NCBI GenBank assembly: GCA_036927565.1
Contig: JAYESD010000001.1
Coordinates: 114,805,110-114,869,109 of the forward strand
From: Tuctoria greenei
Taxonomy: Eukaryota > Streptophyta > Magnoliopsida > Poales > Poaceae
DNA: 64,000 nt
Direction of reading: 5' to 3'
Below the pieces are notes generated by a model, which did no database searches, was not told the origin of the DNA, and was given only the letters and a program-made list of their open reading frames with translations. Position 1 is the stretch's first letter. Each line of letters opens with the position of its first letter. Below, piece by piece: positions 24,065-35,160 of the stretch. The position numbers and the translations under genes were made by a program.

Positions 24065-24709
24065 TCAAAAGGCATTAGGAATCCAGTACTCAGTCAGGCG
24101 ACGTGCAGCAGGAAAAACACGCGAAAGCTGACACAAAACAGCAGGTTTATGAGTCAAAGTTTGAAAGTTTTTATTCTTAACTACTGACCTATAGGGTGTT
24201 ACTTGTGTAGCACAAAAATCAGTAGCTCCGGAGGCAAAAACAGAAGGTCCGGAGGTAAACTTTGAATGTTTTTGACTCAAAACAGCAGGTTGTACATTCG
24301 GTTCAAAATGTGCAGCAAGCTTTGCATGAAAGTTATGAGATCTAGCAACCATTCTTTCCCTTTTCTGTTGTTTAGATAGTCTATAACAAAAATCTATGAC
24401 ATGACCATCTCTACCACTGTAGGTACAATGAAATTTAACTTTGTGTTCATGTCTAGATGAGCAAACAACATTTTTATTTGAAACTGAATGAGACAATACT
24501 CCTGCATATTTGAAAACCAGTTCTTTTTGTTTAGGAATTGTTTGAATCAAACCACTTCCTAATGACTTTACAATTTTAGGTGGATGTGCCTTAGCATGAG
24601 CATGAGAATCAAAACCTAAACCAATTTTATCATTGCAAGACTTGGATGAATTAAGCAGCAAGTTTAGTTTCTTATTCCCATTACAAAACTTATCAAATGT
24701 CTTATGCAT
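24065..24709 (-). pseudogene. copia-1 gag-pol linker with second zinc-knuckle-like motif
   Basis: This 214-codon frame lies between gag and protease. It contains CTYSGRDGHVIDFC, where copia-2 has CSYCGRDGHVIDFC (CX2CX4HX4C). The second Cys is Ser here, so metal binding would be impaired. It ends near the WIPNAF stop at 24065, where copia-2 has WIPKCLLTNP in the next frame. A second CCHC-like motif beyond the gag knuckle suggests an enlarged Gag. Confidence 0.7.
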
Positions 24710-24789
24710 GTTATCAAGTCTATTGGACAGATCAAGGCAATTTTTACATGAAGTTTTTCCCTATTAATTTGCAATTGGAACAATATTTA

Positions 24790-26316
24790 ACTTCATGACA
24801 ACGTAAAGCATTGTTCAATATAGAGATTTCATTCATAGCATCTTGCAGTTTCTTATCAAGATCATCACAACTAGAACAATGCAAATCAATTGTAGAACAA
24901 GAAGCATCTTTTAAGTTTCAAATATTATGTGCAGCAAGCTTTTTGTTCTTTTCAATTTCAAGTTCAAGTTTATCAAGTGTGGAGATATGTGCACTTCTTA
25001 GGGAGGACAATTGTTCATATATTAAGTCACATGAGGAACAAGAATCATCACTAGGAATCAAGGATTTCAAATGATTAATTTTAGATTCTAGTGACTCAAT
25101 TTTAACAGCATTGTCCCTAACCTTTTTGTCCTTTTTTCTTAACAATAACAGTGGCACGAGAAATAACATCACGCATTTCTTCGCAAGTAGGACATACCTC
25201 TTCATTGTCGCTGTTGTGTTCTGCCTCCTCCATACTTGATCTTGACTTGCCCGCCATGAAGCACAAGTTTGCCAAATCATCTTCATCTTCATCACTTCCA
25301 ATGTCCACGTCGCTTGAGCCAAGTTCTTGGAGTGCTGAGATAAAACTGCTCACCAATTGATGTCCTGTAAAACCCTTCTTTTTCTTCGTATCTTTTGCAG
25401 AGGAGTGCTTCGTTCTTGTTTTCTTTTCATACCGGAAAGTAGGACCTGAAAGGTTAGGGCAATCTGAATGAAAATGTCCTGTCTTACCACATTCAAAGCA
25501 TCGTTGAGATCTGAAGCTTCCTCTCCTTCTAGTTCTCATATTTTGCAATGCTTTTGAGAACCGGGTAGAGATGAGCGCTAGCTCCTCCTCTGGAAACTGC
25601 TCAATCTGTTCAAGGGTTAGAGAGGACAGCAAAGCAAGTGTACCACAAGATGATGTTTGACCGGAACTAGGCATGTCACATTGAGAAACAAAAGCAATAG
25701 ACTTGTTGGGGTTGTTACGTGAGATTATGTCAATTTCATGAGTTTTTAACTTGGAATATAGCACATCTAAAGTAAGTGAACTCATGACAGTAGATTCACG
25801 AATAAATGTGACTTTCATCTCCCAAATTGACATATCTAATGCACTTAGCAATTGCCTAGCATTTTCAGCATTTGAAAAATTAACATTGACACCACACAAG
25901 TTGCTGAGAATCTTATTAAAGCGAGCAAAAAGGTCATCAATAGACTCACCGGGTTGCATCTCGAAGCGCATGTATTCTTTCTTGAACATGTCTTGCCTTA
26001 CCTCTTTGATCGTGTTGGATCCTTCGTGGTAGTCACAAAGTGCTTTCCACACATCGTATGCAGATCGTAGGTGTGCAACGCGGTGGAAGTTGCTTTGTGT
26101 TAATCCTTGTATGATCAAGTTCCAAGCCTTGTTGTTGTTGTCAAAATCTCTCAGATTTGTAGCTGTAACTTGATAATTTGATGGCACTTCGTAAGGCTTG
26201 TATACCTTCTCCCATATTGCAAAGCCTTGTGCCTGGATGAAAGCCTCCATGCGTGCCTTCCAAACCTGAAAATCAATACTAGCGAACACACAAGGTTTGG
26301 CAGAGTACTTCTCCAT
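24790..26316 (-). pseudogene. copia-1 gag (one frameshift)
   Basis: It starts at an ATG (26314-26316) about 60 bases inside the primer-binding site, with MEKYSAKPCVFASIDFQVWK. The UBN2-type copia gag core follows (VWKALCDYHEGSNTIKEVRQ, MFKKEYMRFEMQPGESIDDL), then an intact zinc knuckle CFECGKTGHFHSDC and an acidic region. The first frame stops at 25117. The next, shifted, frame (to 24918) continues with a coiled coil (VKIESLESKINHLKSLIPSD). Copia-2 has the same order, so this is one gag with a single frameshift near 25120. Confidence 0.87.
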
Positions 26317-26364
26317 GATGATTAGTCAAAATCACGCGTAAATCACAAAGATTAGAGCACCGTG

Positions 26365-26376
26365 GCTCTAATACCA
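26365..26376 (-). other. primer-binding site of copia-1
   Basis: The minus strand reads TGGTATTAGAGC two bases inside the LTR edge. It differs at one position from the initiator-Met consensus TGGTATCAGAGC, probably by a C-to-T change. Confidence 0.88.
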
Positions 26377-26378
26377 AT

Positions 26379-28005
26379 TGTAGGATTGAAGAGCACGTGA
26401 AAAGCTACCATAGAGGGTGTGAATGGTAGATTAAAAAATCTTACGCAGCGGAAACAATTAAACCCCAACCCCTTCGCTAGAAAAAACGATATGTTAAATA
26501 AATCGTGTATGAGACTAATCTAAACGTGTTTCACCGTGACAAAAGTGATATATATCATAGAGAATCAAGTCTCGAAGACAACACAATAATAATCATTCAA
26601 ATCCGTCGAGAAAAACTCAAGTTATGATCAAAAGATCAAACAAAGGTCAATCTGCCCTACCCGAGAAGAAAAAAAACAGTTTTAGAACACTGCAAAGAAT
26701 CTCGTGTAGATCATAGACCACAAATCTAATGACTGTGAAATTTTTACAGATGATAGATAATCAAGTTGTGAAGAAAACCCAAAAAGAATCACATCAATTG
26801 GATCTGTAAAACTCGAGTTATGATAAAATCACCGACGAAAGGTAGTGCTGTCCAGAAACTCGACGAGTAAAACTTGTTTGGAACAAGTCGGACGAACAAG
26901 GAACAAAAGTTCCTTTAAACTACAAATTTTATTCAATAGAACACAAGAGGAACAGCCCCAAAGTCGTGCACCACGAGATCTGGGCTCCCTTGCTTATATA
27001 ACCAGCTAGAAAGCCAACTCAACTCAAATCAGGAACCTAATTCTACTCTGTTCACGAATCGTAACTTTCCATAACTGCTTAGGATTCTTCTATACGCAGA
27101 TAGAAGCAATATTAAGACTTCCAAACACCTTAGGAACGTATCCCACATTCCTAAACAACTCAAATTCGTGACCCACACGAAATCCTATCATAACCAACTC
27201 AAATCTTTCCATATTTGAGTCAAACCTGACTCAGCCGCAGCCTGAGTCCATAACCTAGTCGGTTGGACCTTTCCGACCAACTCTTTACATACACATCTCA
27301 TCATCACGTATCGTAACCATGTAGCCACGTCCATGCACTCCTTGCACACGTGAAAACATCTTCCAACGACGTCCACGATACCTTCGCATGCATTGTTCTT
27401 GATTCAATCATGCTGCGCAACCTCCTGATCAGCTCAACCACAATTCTTCCTGAATTTGGTTGTTGGAACCTCATCTCCTCCCTGAGACTAGTCCAATGGA
27501 TCCCGTCACCAGCCATGTCTTGAACTCAAGCAACACCTGCACATGAATAAACAACCAATCCATACGAGCCCAAGTTCGCAACTTGACTCACGTCAGTTCC
27601 GAACACAACACCTTACGTGAGAACCTCACATAAGCATGTTGCAAAACCACAGTAACACGATATCATCCATATCAACCAAAAAGGCACCAAAGACTTAGCA
27701 AATTAATACTAAGCAATCTTTCCAGAGATGTGAAGCAAGTACAAAACATTGCAAATGAAAAATAGAAGCATTGCCGTCAAGTTCCGAACCTTGCTAGAGC
27801 TAACCGGAGCTTGAACTGGAGCTTACCAATGCTAGTACAACCTAGCGCCGGAGCTTACCAAAACTAGTCGGAACTAGTAAACCCCAAAACCGGAGCTAGA
27901 GTCAGACCTTGCTAAAAAGATGTTTTATCAGAATTTCAGAACTTTTATCATCAAAGCAAGTGTATTCACTACAAGCCAATGTATTCAGCAGACATAGGTC
28001 TTACA
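26379..28005 (-). repeat. 5' LTR of copia-1
   Basis: It runs TGTAGGATTG to GGTCTTACA in plus reading and pairs with 18200-19819. The TATA box, reverse complemented, is at 26993-27000. The GTCCGACTAG/AGCTCCGG repeat cluster is at about 27780-27910. Open frames within it are mirrored in the partner LTR and have no known domain. Confidence 0.92.
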
Positions 28006-28345
28006 GTGTGGAACATCGACAGCAGACACCCATGGTGGTGTCGGAGCTGGATGCTCAGGCGGCGCCCAACATCGACGTGAAGAACGTCGACGGCGGGCCT
28101 ACTGGGAGGTGTTGGAGCTGTATGCTCCGGCGGCGTCCATCATGGATGCAAAGAGTGTCGACGGCAGCCCTCTGGAGGACAGGTGACCAAAGAAACCATA
28201 TTAATAACAAGAGCTGAACAAGGGAGCGTATTCACAGATCGACGCTCATTGCCATGATGTAGAATAGCGCTGGCGGACCCAATTGGAGGTGCTGGAGCTG
28301 GATGCTCTGGCGGTGCCCATAGTTGATGCATATAAAACATGGACG
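28006..28345. repeat. 71-bp tandem repeat array of Tat-1, right part (about 4 copies)
   Basis: The array resumes after copia-1 with GTGTGGAACATCGACAGCAG, showing the same unit structure (GGAGCTGGATGCTC, CGGCGCCCAACATCGACGTG). Copies become more diverged rightward, and one is disrupted by about 60 unrelated bases near 28180-28260. Confidence 0.75.
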
Positions 28346-29159
28346 ACAAGCCTCTTGGGACACGTGAACCCTGCCAATTATGTTATTGATAGTGCCTGAA
28401 ACAACATGTCTTGAACACACGATAGAGGAGGAGTAACTTCGCTCGCCTATCACCTTTCCCTGCTCTTTAGTTTTGTTACATCTCACGGTCTTGGGCTGGT
28501 ACATGGTGCTTGTGTAATTCAGTGCGCTAGTTTCCGGGGATCGGCTCCCGCCTTGCCTAGGGTGTGAGCCTTCTTGCCCCCAGTACTTAGCCATAGCACT
28601 GGGAGGCAGAGTGTGCATGCTTAGGATACGGGACCAGGCTAAGCTGGATACACACCCTGGACCTCTGGCTTTTTGTAGGCCTTTCGTGGAGGAGACCGTC
28701 TGGCACCACAAGACCCCAAGTAAGGGGGCGACTATGAGACCCCAAAACACATTGTAGGTACCTAAAACGAGCCCGCCTGTAGCAGGATTGCATAACTGCA
28801 CCAGCGGCAAGACAGAGAGGAAAAATGATCGAGCATGCAAACACTATATGCGAAAACGAGCATAGTTTGATGATTATGAAATTAATGAGTAATTAAATGA
28901 ACATAAGAGAACACAGGGCAAAAAAGTGATTCGTTCAACATGGTATTTATATGAGAAGGCAGGCTTTATAAGAAGGAAACGACCCACGCCAGATGAAAAG
29001 AGAGGCAGATTGTATAGGCTTAGGGTACATGACCAGGCCAAGCAGACTGCACACTCTATACCAGACCCCCGCCCCCCTCCCCCCGAGCTTGGGTTTCTTG
29101 AGCAGTGCTCCTGGACTCCATGGCACCTTTACAATGTCCTACCACTATGCTATGGATAA
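28346..29159. other. Tat-1 noncoding spacer between tandem repeats and integrase
   Basis: No supported gene is seen. A motif of the form CTTAGGRTACNNGACCAGGC with a downstream CACNCTGGACC-like tail occurs near 28617 and 29017. The same motif occurs twice at the equivalent place in Tat-2 (about 62767 and 63066). A 202-codon minus-strand open frame (28232-28840) reads through repeat and spacer with no recognisable domain. Confidence 0.55.
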
Positions 29160-29608
29160 AACACACGGAGGTGCTCTATGTTCCAAGGGTTGGAGAGGGG
29201 TTCTCCTTCGTCCGTGGCCAGGCAGACGCACCCAATGCAGCATACCTATGTCACCTGTAAGGGACCCTTCCAGCTAGTAGAGAGTTTGTGCGACCCTTCG
29301 CGAGAAAGTTTGTGCTGCAGCACTAGGTCATGCACCTGCAGTTCTCTGCTCCACATGAACCGTTCCTGGCAGCTCCGAAGCACCTACAGGTACCAAGCCT
29401 TTTGGATAGCAACATGCCATCTTGCCTCGTCGACGAGGTCAACATCTTCACGTCGGAGTTGGTGCTGCGCAGCTTCGTCGAAGGCCCGTACTTGGGGAAG
29501 CCCATGGCAATCTCTGGGGGAGGACGGCCTTGGCCCCAAACACTAGGAAGAAGGGTGTTTCCCTCGTGGCCCATCTGGGTGATGTTTGGCTAGCCCACAT
29601 TGGGCACG
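29160..29608 (-). pseudogene. Tat-1 integrase C-terminal remnant
   Basis: The minus strand in broken frames reads AFDEAAQHQLRREDVDLVDEARWHVAIQ and, near 29270, KLSTSWKGPLQVT. These match Tat-2 integrase at 63360-63640 (TFDEATQDKLRREDLDLLEE and KLSPSWEGPFRVIKV). The plus-strand landmark GGAGGTGCTCTATGTTCCAA at 29167 matches GGAGGTGCTCAATGTTCCAA at 63296. The remnant is cut at 29608 by the gypsy B LTR; the rest of pol is not recovered in the window. Confidence 0.75.
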
Positions 29609-32383
29609 TGTAACACCCTCATTTTCATGCATCATGCCCTACTTATGTTCATATACATCTTTAACATTAACCCACATAAAGAGGAATGCTTTTAAAATTG
29701 ATTTGGAACAAAACCGCACTTAAAATGCTAAAAAGTGCAGACTAGTCCGATTTTGGTGAGGACTAGTTCGATATCTCTCTCACTAAAATTAGACTTGTCC
29801 GTTTCTGCTGCGGACTAGTCCGATTTTGCCTCTGAACACTTTCGGACTTGTCCGATTTTATGCGGACTAGTCCGATATTCCAAGAATTCTTGAAAATTTG
29901 CTAATTCCTTGGACTTGTCCGGACTAGTCCGGTGTTCCAGCGGACTTGTCCGTTTTCCTCTCTGACTAAATTCGGACTTGTCCGATTTTTTGCTAGACTT
30001 GTCCGATTTCTTTCTGACTAACTTCGGACTAGTCCGATCCTTTTCGGACTTGTCCGATATTTCGCGATTCCGAGTTGATCTTTTGTTTTACGACTTGTTT
30101 CTTGGGTTTCACGTTAAGTGGGCCTAGGGATGTCGTGCCTAACTCTTTTAGAGAGCCCATGTGGGACTCTAAACCGGTCTCTACTCCTCTCAAACTCGAA
30201 ATCCATCTAACCCTAGCCTCCACCTCTATATAAACAACCCCACCCCTTGGCTTGACATCTATTTGCCACTTTTCGACCCCACCAAAACCCTAGATCGTGG
30301 AGAGCCACCATCAAGGACGGAGGAGGAGATCCCAAGCAAAAAGAAGAAGAGGAGGAAATGAAAGAGGATCAAGATCTCCATCAAGTTTCGTTCTTCATCA
30401 CCAATTCATCTCCAAGTTCATCATGAACCCTAGATCATCAATATCCAAGTGTTACCTCCATGTTTCTTGATTCATTGGAGTCCTAAACACCTGCTATACC
30501 TTCTATTTCCTTTTCCTTACGTGAATTCCACCCCTAATCTCCAAATTCACGTCAATCTGGAAAACCCTAATCTGCTGATCTCGTAAAGTGCGGACTTGTC
30601 CGGTCCCTAGCGGACTAGTCCGATTTTCCTGGTTAAATTGTGTCGAATGAATTCTAAAATTAGACCTAATCAACTCCAAACCTGTATAAACTTGTTAAAA
30701 ACTATTAAAACTAATTAGTGATCCTTTAAAAGCAATCTATTAACAAGTTCCACTTTGCATTTGCATTAATTATGCATGTCATGTCATATGGAGTAATATT
30801 TGTGCACTCTTTGATTGTGTTTCTTGTCTTGTATGTTTATTGTGTGGATTAGACGGATTTGCGCTAGAGAGTGCCGCGGAGGATCTACAGCACCAAGAGT
30901 TTGAAGGCTTTGACCCTAATCAACCGCAAGAGCAAGGCAAGTGTTCTTGAAGCATATTGATCCTGTTTTGAAATAAATATTTTGTTTGCAAAACTGCATG
31001 CTTGTGTCAATTTGATGGGAATCCTATGATAGCAAGTTTACTAGCTTTGTTTAACCACCCTTGTCACCTGGGTTATATGGTAGAGAGTCGGGATGAGATT
31101 TTTACCTTTTTGCTTCGCTTATTTAATTTAGATGGAAGAACAACTACACTACTTAATTTAATTACGCATTAATGAGAATGTGGTTGACATGAACTGGTTA
31201 AACCTGATATGGTAATGGGTGATCTAAACAAGCCTGGTATGTGGATGGGTTGGATGTATGGTGGTTTTGCTTGCTTTAGATCTAAGAACCGGTTCGTGGA
31301 GCGACCATCCAGGTTTTACAGTGCCACCACGAGGCCAAGTATGGGTGTGGCGTAGCTAATTAGTTAGGGCTTTGCCAGTGCTATTTGGACCATTAAGGAT
31401 GCTCGGGGAAGGGGTAGTCGGATTGGGTTTGTTGATGACTGGTGGGACTACCCTAGGATCCGAATGGCTCAAGAGGGGGCTCTTGGTTGAATATGTGCTT
31501 AGTTGGAGACATCACCACCGGTGAAACCTCAGTGGGGTCTAAATAGGCTAGTAATTCCTTTGTAAAGGCTATTTTGTAATCTCTTGGCCACACACCTACG
31601 TAAGTGTGAGACGGCATAATTGAGATTCTATAGTCATCGAAAGGTGATAAAATCACAAACACGTGGGTAAAGCGGTACAACCTCTACAGAGTGTGTCTAA
31701 AACTATCATGATAGCCGTGCTCCCGGTTATGAGCATCCTGGACCCTCACATGATTAGAGGGAATACGGTATTGGGATGTTATTTGGAATGGTTATGATTG
31801 GTATTATGGTTATGGATGGTTATGAATTAATTTCTGGTATTGAAAATGGATGTTGGTATATGATGATGGATATGGAATATGGACTGGTATTATGATAACT
31901 ATGTTGCTCATGATGGGTTTACCTCATATACATGTAATATATTGCTTTTCAAATGTTTTAATGTACTTTTCAGCACTCAACCATTATTATATTCGTCATT
32001 TGAATCAACCACTCTTGCAATCCCCCCCCCAACAGTTGCATGTCAGGATTGGGAGTTTAATGGCGATAATGCGGAGTTCCAGGTCGTGTCTACCGTCAGC
32101 TATGCCTGTGGTGTTGATTGGAGCTGCGCTATACCCTATCGCTTATGCTGCCTAGCTGTTTAGTTGCTTAATTAGTTTATTTCCGCTGCATTAGTTGAAC
32201 TTGTCATCAATATTCATTAGGACTTGTATTCGAGGATGATATGGTTTGTGCAATATGGTTAATTAATCTTGTTCTGTGGTAATTTTCTGTATACTCTTTT
32301 GTGAATGCACTCGTGTATGTGTGTTGAATGTCCTGGGCACACATATGCGTTCACTTGGTTTATTTTCGGAATCGGGTGTCACA
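29609..32383 (+). repeat. Left LTR of gypsy B
   Basis: It starts TGTAACACCCTCATTTTCAT and ends AATCGGGTGTCACA, followed after three bases by a primer-binding site. U3 (29740-30060) is packed with CGGACTAGTCCG and CGGACTTGTCCG motifs. The TATA box is at 30227-30234. A conserved block with ACCTCTACAGAGTG and CTATCATGATAG lies at about 31670-31730. There is a leader-like stretch with GGAGGAGGAGA at about 30310-30360. No gene is present. Confidence 0.92.
30227..30234 (+). promoter_or_regulatory. TATA box of the gypsy B left LTR
   Basis: TATATAAA is followed by ACAACCCCACCCC. The equivalent position is TATATGAA in the middle LTR (37820-37827) and in the right LTR (54487-54494), and TATATAAA in the LTR fragment at 56671-56678. 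Only the left LTR and the fragment keep a consensus box. Confidence 0.7.
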
Positions 32384-32386
32384 GAT

Positions 32387-32398
32387 TGGTATCATAGC
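32387..32398 (+). other. primer-binding site of gypsy B
   Basis: TGGTATCATAGC lies three bases after the LTR end, with one mismatch to the initiator-Met consensus TGGTATCAGAGC. Confidence 0.88.
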
Positions 32399-32649
32399 CA
32401 CAGGTTGACCGTAGGACACAACCTAGATAGAATGGACACTTTAGAGCACATAGGAGCACTCAGGAATCGATGTGTTTTTGCTTGGTGTGTTGTTATCTAT
32501 ATATATTGCTTGCTTGTGTGCTTAATAGAGGATTTTGGGATGCTTTAGCATTGCCATGTCCACCTAGGCTAGTTAGTTGCTTGGTTTCATATCCCTTGAT
32601 GCATATAGTTGGGGAAGTTTATAAATTCATACCTTTGCTTTTCTTCATA

Positions 32650-33880
32650 TGGTGAGGACTCGCAACCAGAGGGATGGCAATGATGAAGAGGAGAACCTTG
32701 GAGTACCCAGAACAACAATGGACAGGGACCTGCTCATGGAGCTATCAACATTGAGTAGCTATTGGCAATGCAAAACCAGCTCATGCAGACCATGATACAG
32801 ACTATGGGACAGCTGCAGGCTGGTAACATCAATAATCAGCCCCACATGCCTCCACCGCCACCCCCGCCTCCTCATAACCGGTTGGGAGAGTTTATGAGTA
32901 CTAGGCCGCCAACCTTTGCTCGACCCATTGACCCTATGGATGCATATGATTGGCTCGAGTCTATGGAGGAGAAGCTAGCTATTGTCCAATGCAATGATCG
33001 GGAGAAAGTGCTTTTCGCTTCCCATCAACTAGTTGGAGCAGCTGCGGATTGGTGGGATTCCTTATGCAATGCTCATGAGAACCAAGAGAGGATCACATGG
33101 GCCGAATTCAAGGAGAGTTTCCATTCCCATTATGTGCCTAAGGGTGTTATGATTTTGAAGAGGCAAGAATTTGATAACTTAAGGCAAGGAAGATCAAGTG
33201 TGAGTGAATATCTCAATTAATTCACTCAACTCTCAAGGTTCATGAGGGCCTGAGGATGTGAGCTGGGACAGCCGGAAACAATACTTGTTCATGAGGGGCT
33301 TGAACAATGAGATTCAAGTGCAATTGCTCAACTGTGATTATGCCAACTTTCAGAAGCTTGTGGACAAAGCAATTGTGGTTGAGAAAAAGGTCCATGAGAT
33401 GGAGCAAGACGACAAGAGGAAGGCGCCATATCAAGGACAGCAACAAGGAAGTAATGTGCGCCCTCGCTTTGCACCTCCTAATGCACCATATTACAGCTCC
33501 TCTTCTCCTATACAACGCCCTGGTTATGCAACGCGCCCAACTCAGTTCGTGCAGCAGCGCCCTGCCATGCAAGCACCTAGGCCTCCAATGCCTTTTGCAC
33601 CTCGTGCTAAATTTCTTGTTGCAAGCGTTCAAAACCAAGCCCGTCCCAATAATTCTGGTGGAGTTAAGAAGTGTTATACATGTGGAGAAGCTGGACACTT
33701 TGCACATCAATGTCCTAAGTCAGGACTTGGTCAAGGAAGCAATGTGTCGAGGCAAAACCCAAGACCCAATGGAGGACAACCACAAGGAAGCCATGGACAT
33801 CAGAATTTTGCTCGTGGCAACGTGAACCATGTCTCTACGGAGGATGCTCAACAAGCGGATGACATAGTTATTGGTATGTT
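32650..33880 (+). pseudogene. gypsy B gag, first copy (broken)
   Basis: An ATG at 32650 (MVRTRNQRDGNDEEENLG) fits a Del/Tekay gag start, but the frame shifts before 32762. The gag core follows: a Pro run (PPPPPPPPHNRLGEF), RPPTFARPIDPMDAYDWLES, REKVLFASHQLVGAAADWWD and FKESFHSHYVPKGVM. A taa stop is at 33218-33220. The next frame (33258 onward) carries a basic Gln/Pro-rich linker and an intact zinc knuckle CYTCGEAGHFAHQC (about 33672-33713). It then runs on into protease. Confidence 0.85.
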
Positions 33881-34260
33881 TCTCGCCAACTCCAACCCCG
33901 CGACTATGTTGTTTGATTCTGAAGCATCGCACTCATTCATTGCATCGAAATATGTTGCCAAGTATAGTTTTCCTATCTCTCATATAAAGTTTACTCTATT
34001 GGTTAAGTCTCCTGGAGGAGAGATGAGGACAAATATAGTATGTCCAATAGTAAGCCTTAGAATAAGGGGGGTAGATTTCCCCGCCAACCTCATTGTTTTG
34101 GATTCTAAGGATTGGACATTATACTTGGTATGGACTGGTTGAGGAAGCACAATGGAGTTATTGAGTGTGCCACGAAGATGGTGAAGTTGACTAATGAAGA
34201 AGGGATCACAATAGAATTTGAAGCATCTCAAACCGCACCGAAGCAATTGGAATTGAATCA
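33881..34260 (+). pseudogene. gypsy B protease, first copy (catalytic loop changed)
   Basis: The region is in frame with the gag linker. The catalytic motif reads LFDSEASHSF, with Glu in place of the Gly of DSG (gaa at 33921-33923), which should abolish protease function. Downstream SKYVAKYSFPISHIKF and LVKSPGGEMRTNIVCPIV follow the family. A frameshift near 34110 separates the last part, DIILGMDWLRKHNGVIECAT. Confidence 0.82.
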
Positions 34261-35160
34261 TATGGACGGTGCCGCAATTGAGGAGATTTCGGTGGTGTGT
34301 GAATTTTTGATGTTATTCCGGACGAGTTTCCTGATATGCCACCTGATCGAGACATTAAGTTCGTCATTGATTTAATACCTGGAACTGCACCTATAGCTAA
34401 GAGGTCATATAGGATGCCTCCTATGGAATTAGCGGAGCTCAAGAAGAAAATTCAAGAGCAACTAGAGAAGGGTTTTATTTGGACCAGCTCTTCACCTTGG
34501 GGAGCGCCCGTGCTGTTTGTGGACAAGAATGATGGATCCCAAAGGATCTGTGTAGACTACCAAGCTCTCAACGAGGTAACCATCAAGAACAAGTACACCT
34601 TGCCATGCATAGAAGACTTGTTTGATCAGATGAAGGGTGCTTGTGTCTTCTCTAAGATTGATTTGAGGTCGGGATACTTTCAAATGAAGATTAGAGCATC
34701 GGACATACCAATACAGCTTTTAGGACATGGTATGGATCTTATGAGTACACTGTGATGTCTTTTGGATTGACAAATGCACATGCCTACTTTATGTACCTCA
34801 TGAATAAGGTCTTCATGGAGTACTTGGATAGGTTTGTTGTGGTGTTTATTGATGACATTATGATCTACTTGAAGGATGAGAAGGAACATGAGGAACATTT
34901 GAGGCTTACTTGCAGAAATTGAGAGAGCATCAATTGTATGCCAAGTTCAACAAGTGTCAGTTCTGGTTGAGAGAGGTGTCGTTTTTGGGTCATATCATCT
35001 CAGGAGGAGGAGTATCGATTGAACCCGGAAGGTGAGAGACGTGTTGAAGTGGGAACCCCCACAAAACGTAAAGAAAATAAGGAGTTTCCTTGGAATGGCT
35101 GGATATTACCGTCGATTCATAAATGACTTTTCCAAGATAGTCAAGCCAATGACAGAATAG
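34261..35160 (+). pseudogene. gypsy B reverse transcriptase, first copy (broken, FIDD intact)
   Basis: It contains MPPDRDIKFVIDLIPGTAPI, PWGAPVLFVDKNDGSQRICV, NKYTLPCIEDLFDQM, KIDLRSGYFQMKI, MSFGLTNAHAYFMYLMNKVF and VFIDDIMIY, the catalytic pair being at 34851-34856. It is the only gypsy RT in this window that keeps both active-site aspartates. Frameshifts near 34330, 34720 and 34910 and stops near 35027 and 35158 still inactivate it. Confidence 0.85.

Larger units (their letters stand above)
18200..28005 (-). mobile_element. Copia-1: Sirevirus-like Ty1/copia element, nearly complete in structure
   Basis: Two LTRs of about 1.62 kb bound minus-strand gag, protease, integrase, RT and RNase H, in the copia order with integrase before RT. 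A primer-binding site abuts the right LTR and polypurine tracts the left. Flanking 5-mers are gtgcg (18195-18199) and gtgtg (28006-28010), a one-mismatch target-site duplication inside the 71-bp repeat array. The multiple polypurine tracts and long gag with a second zinc knuckle suggest the Sirevirus lineage. Several frameshifts, a stop in RT and a changed RT active site make it inactive. Confidence 0.9.
7744..29608 (-). mobile_element. Tat-1: degenerate Tat-lineage gypsy element, split by two insertions
   Basis: The orientation is set by pol, whose integrase remnant lies on the minus strand at 29160-29608. Reading plus-strand order, it has an antisense gene (aORF, 7744-10285 and 17030-17187), 42-bp and 71-bp tandem repeats, a noncoding spacer and the integrase end. 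The same parts in the same order occur in Tat-2 at 58462-64000, which supports the assignment. No LTR of Tat-1 is recognised here: the left side is cut by gypsy A's LTR and the right side by gypsy B's LTR. It hosts the elements at 10286-17029 and 18200-28005 and is the oldest layer in this part. Confidence 0.75.

Noticed and set aside
24811..25360. Plus-strand Ser-rich ORFs over copia-1 gag
   Set aside because: They are shadows of the minus-strand coiled coil and acidic gag region.
28232..28840. 202-codon minus-strand open frame
   Set aside because: It crosses repeat units and spacer, has no domain, and its counterpart spacer in Tat-2 is not open.
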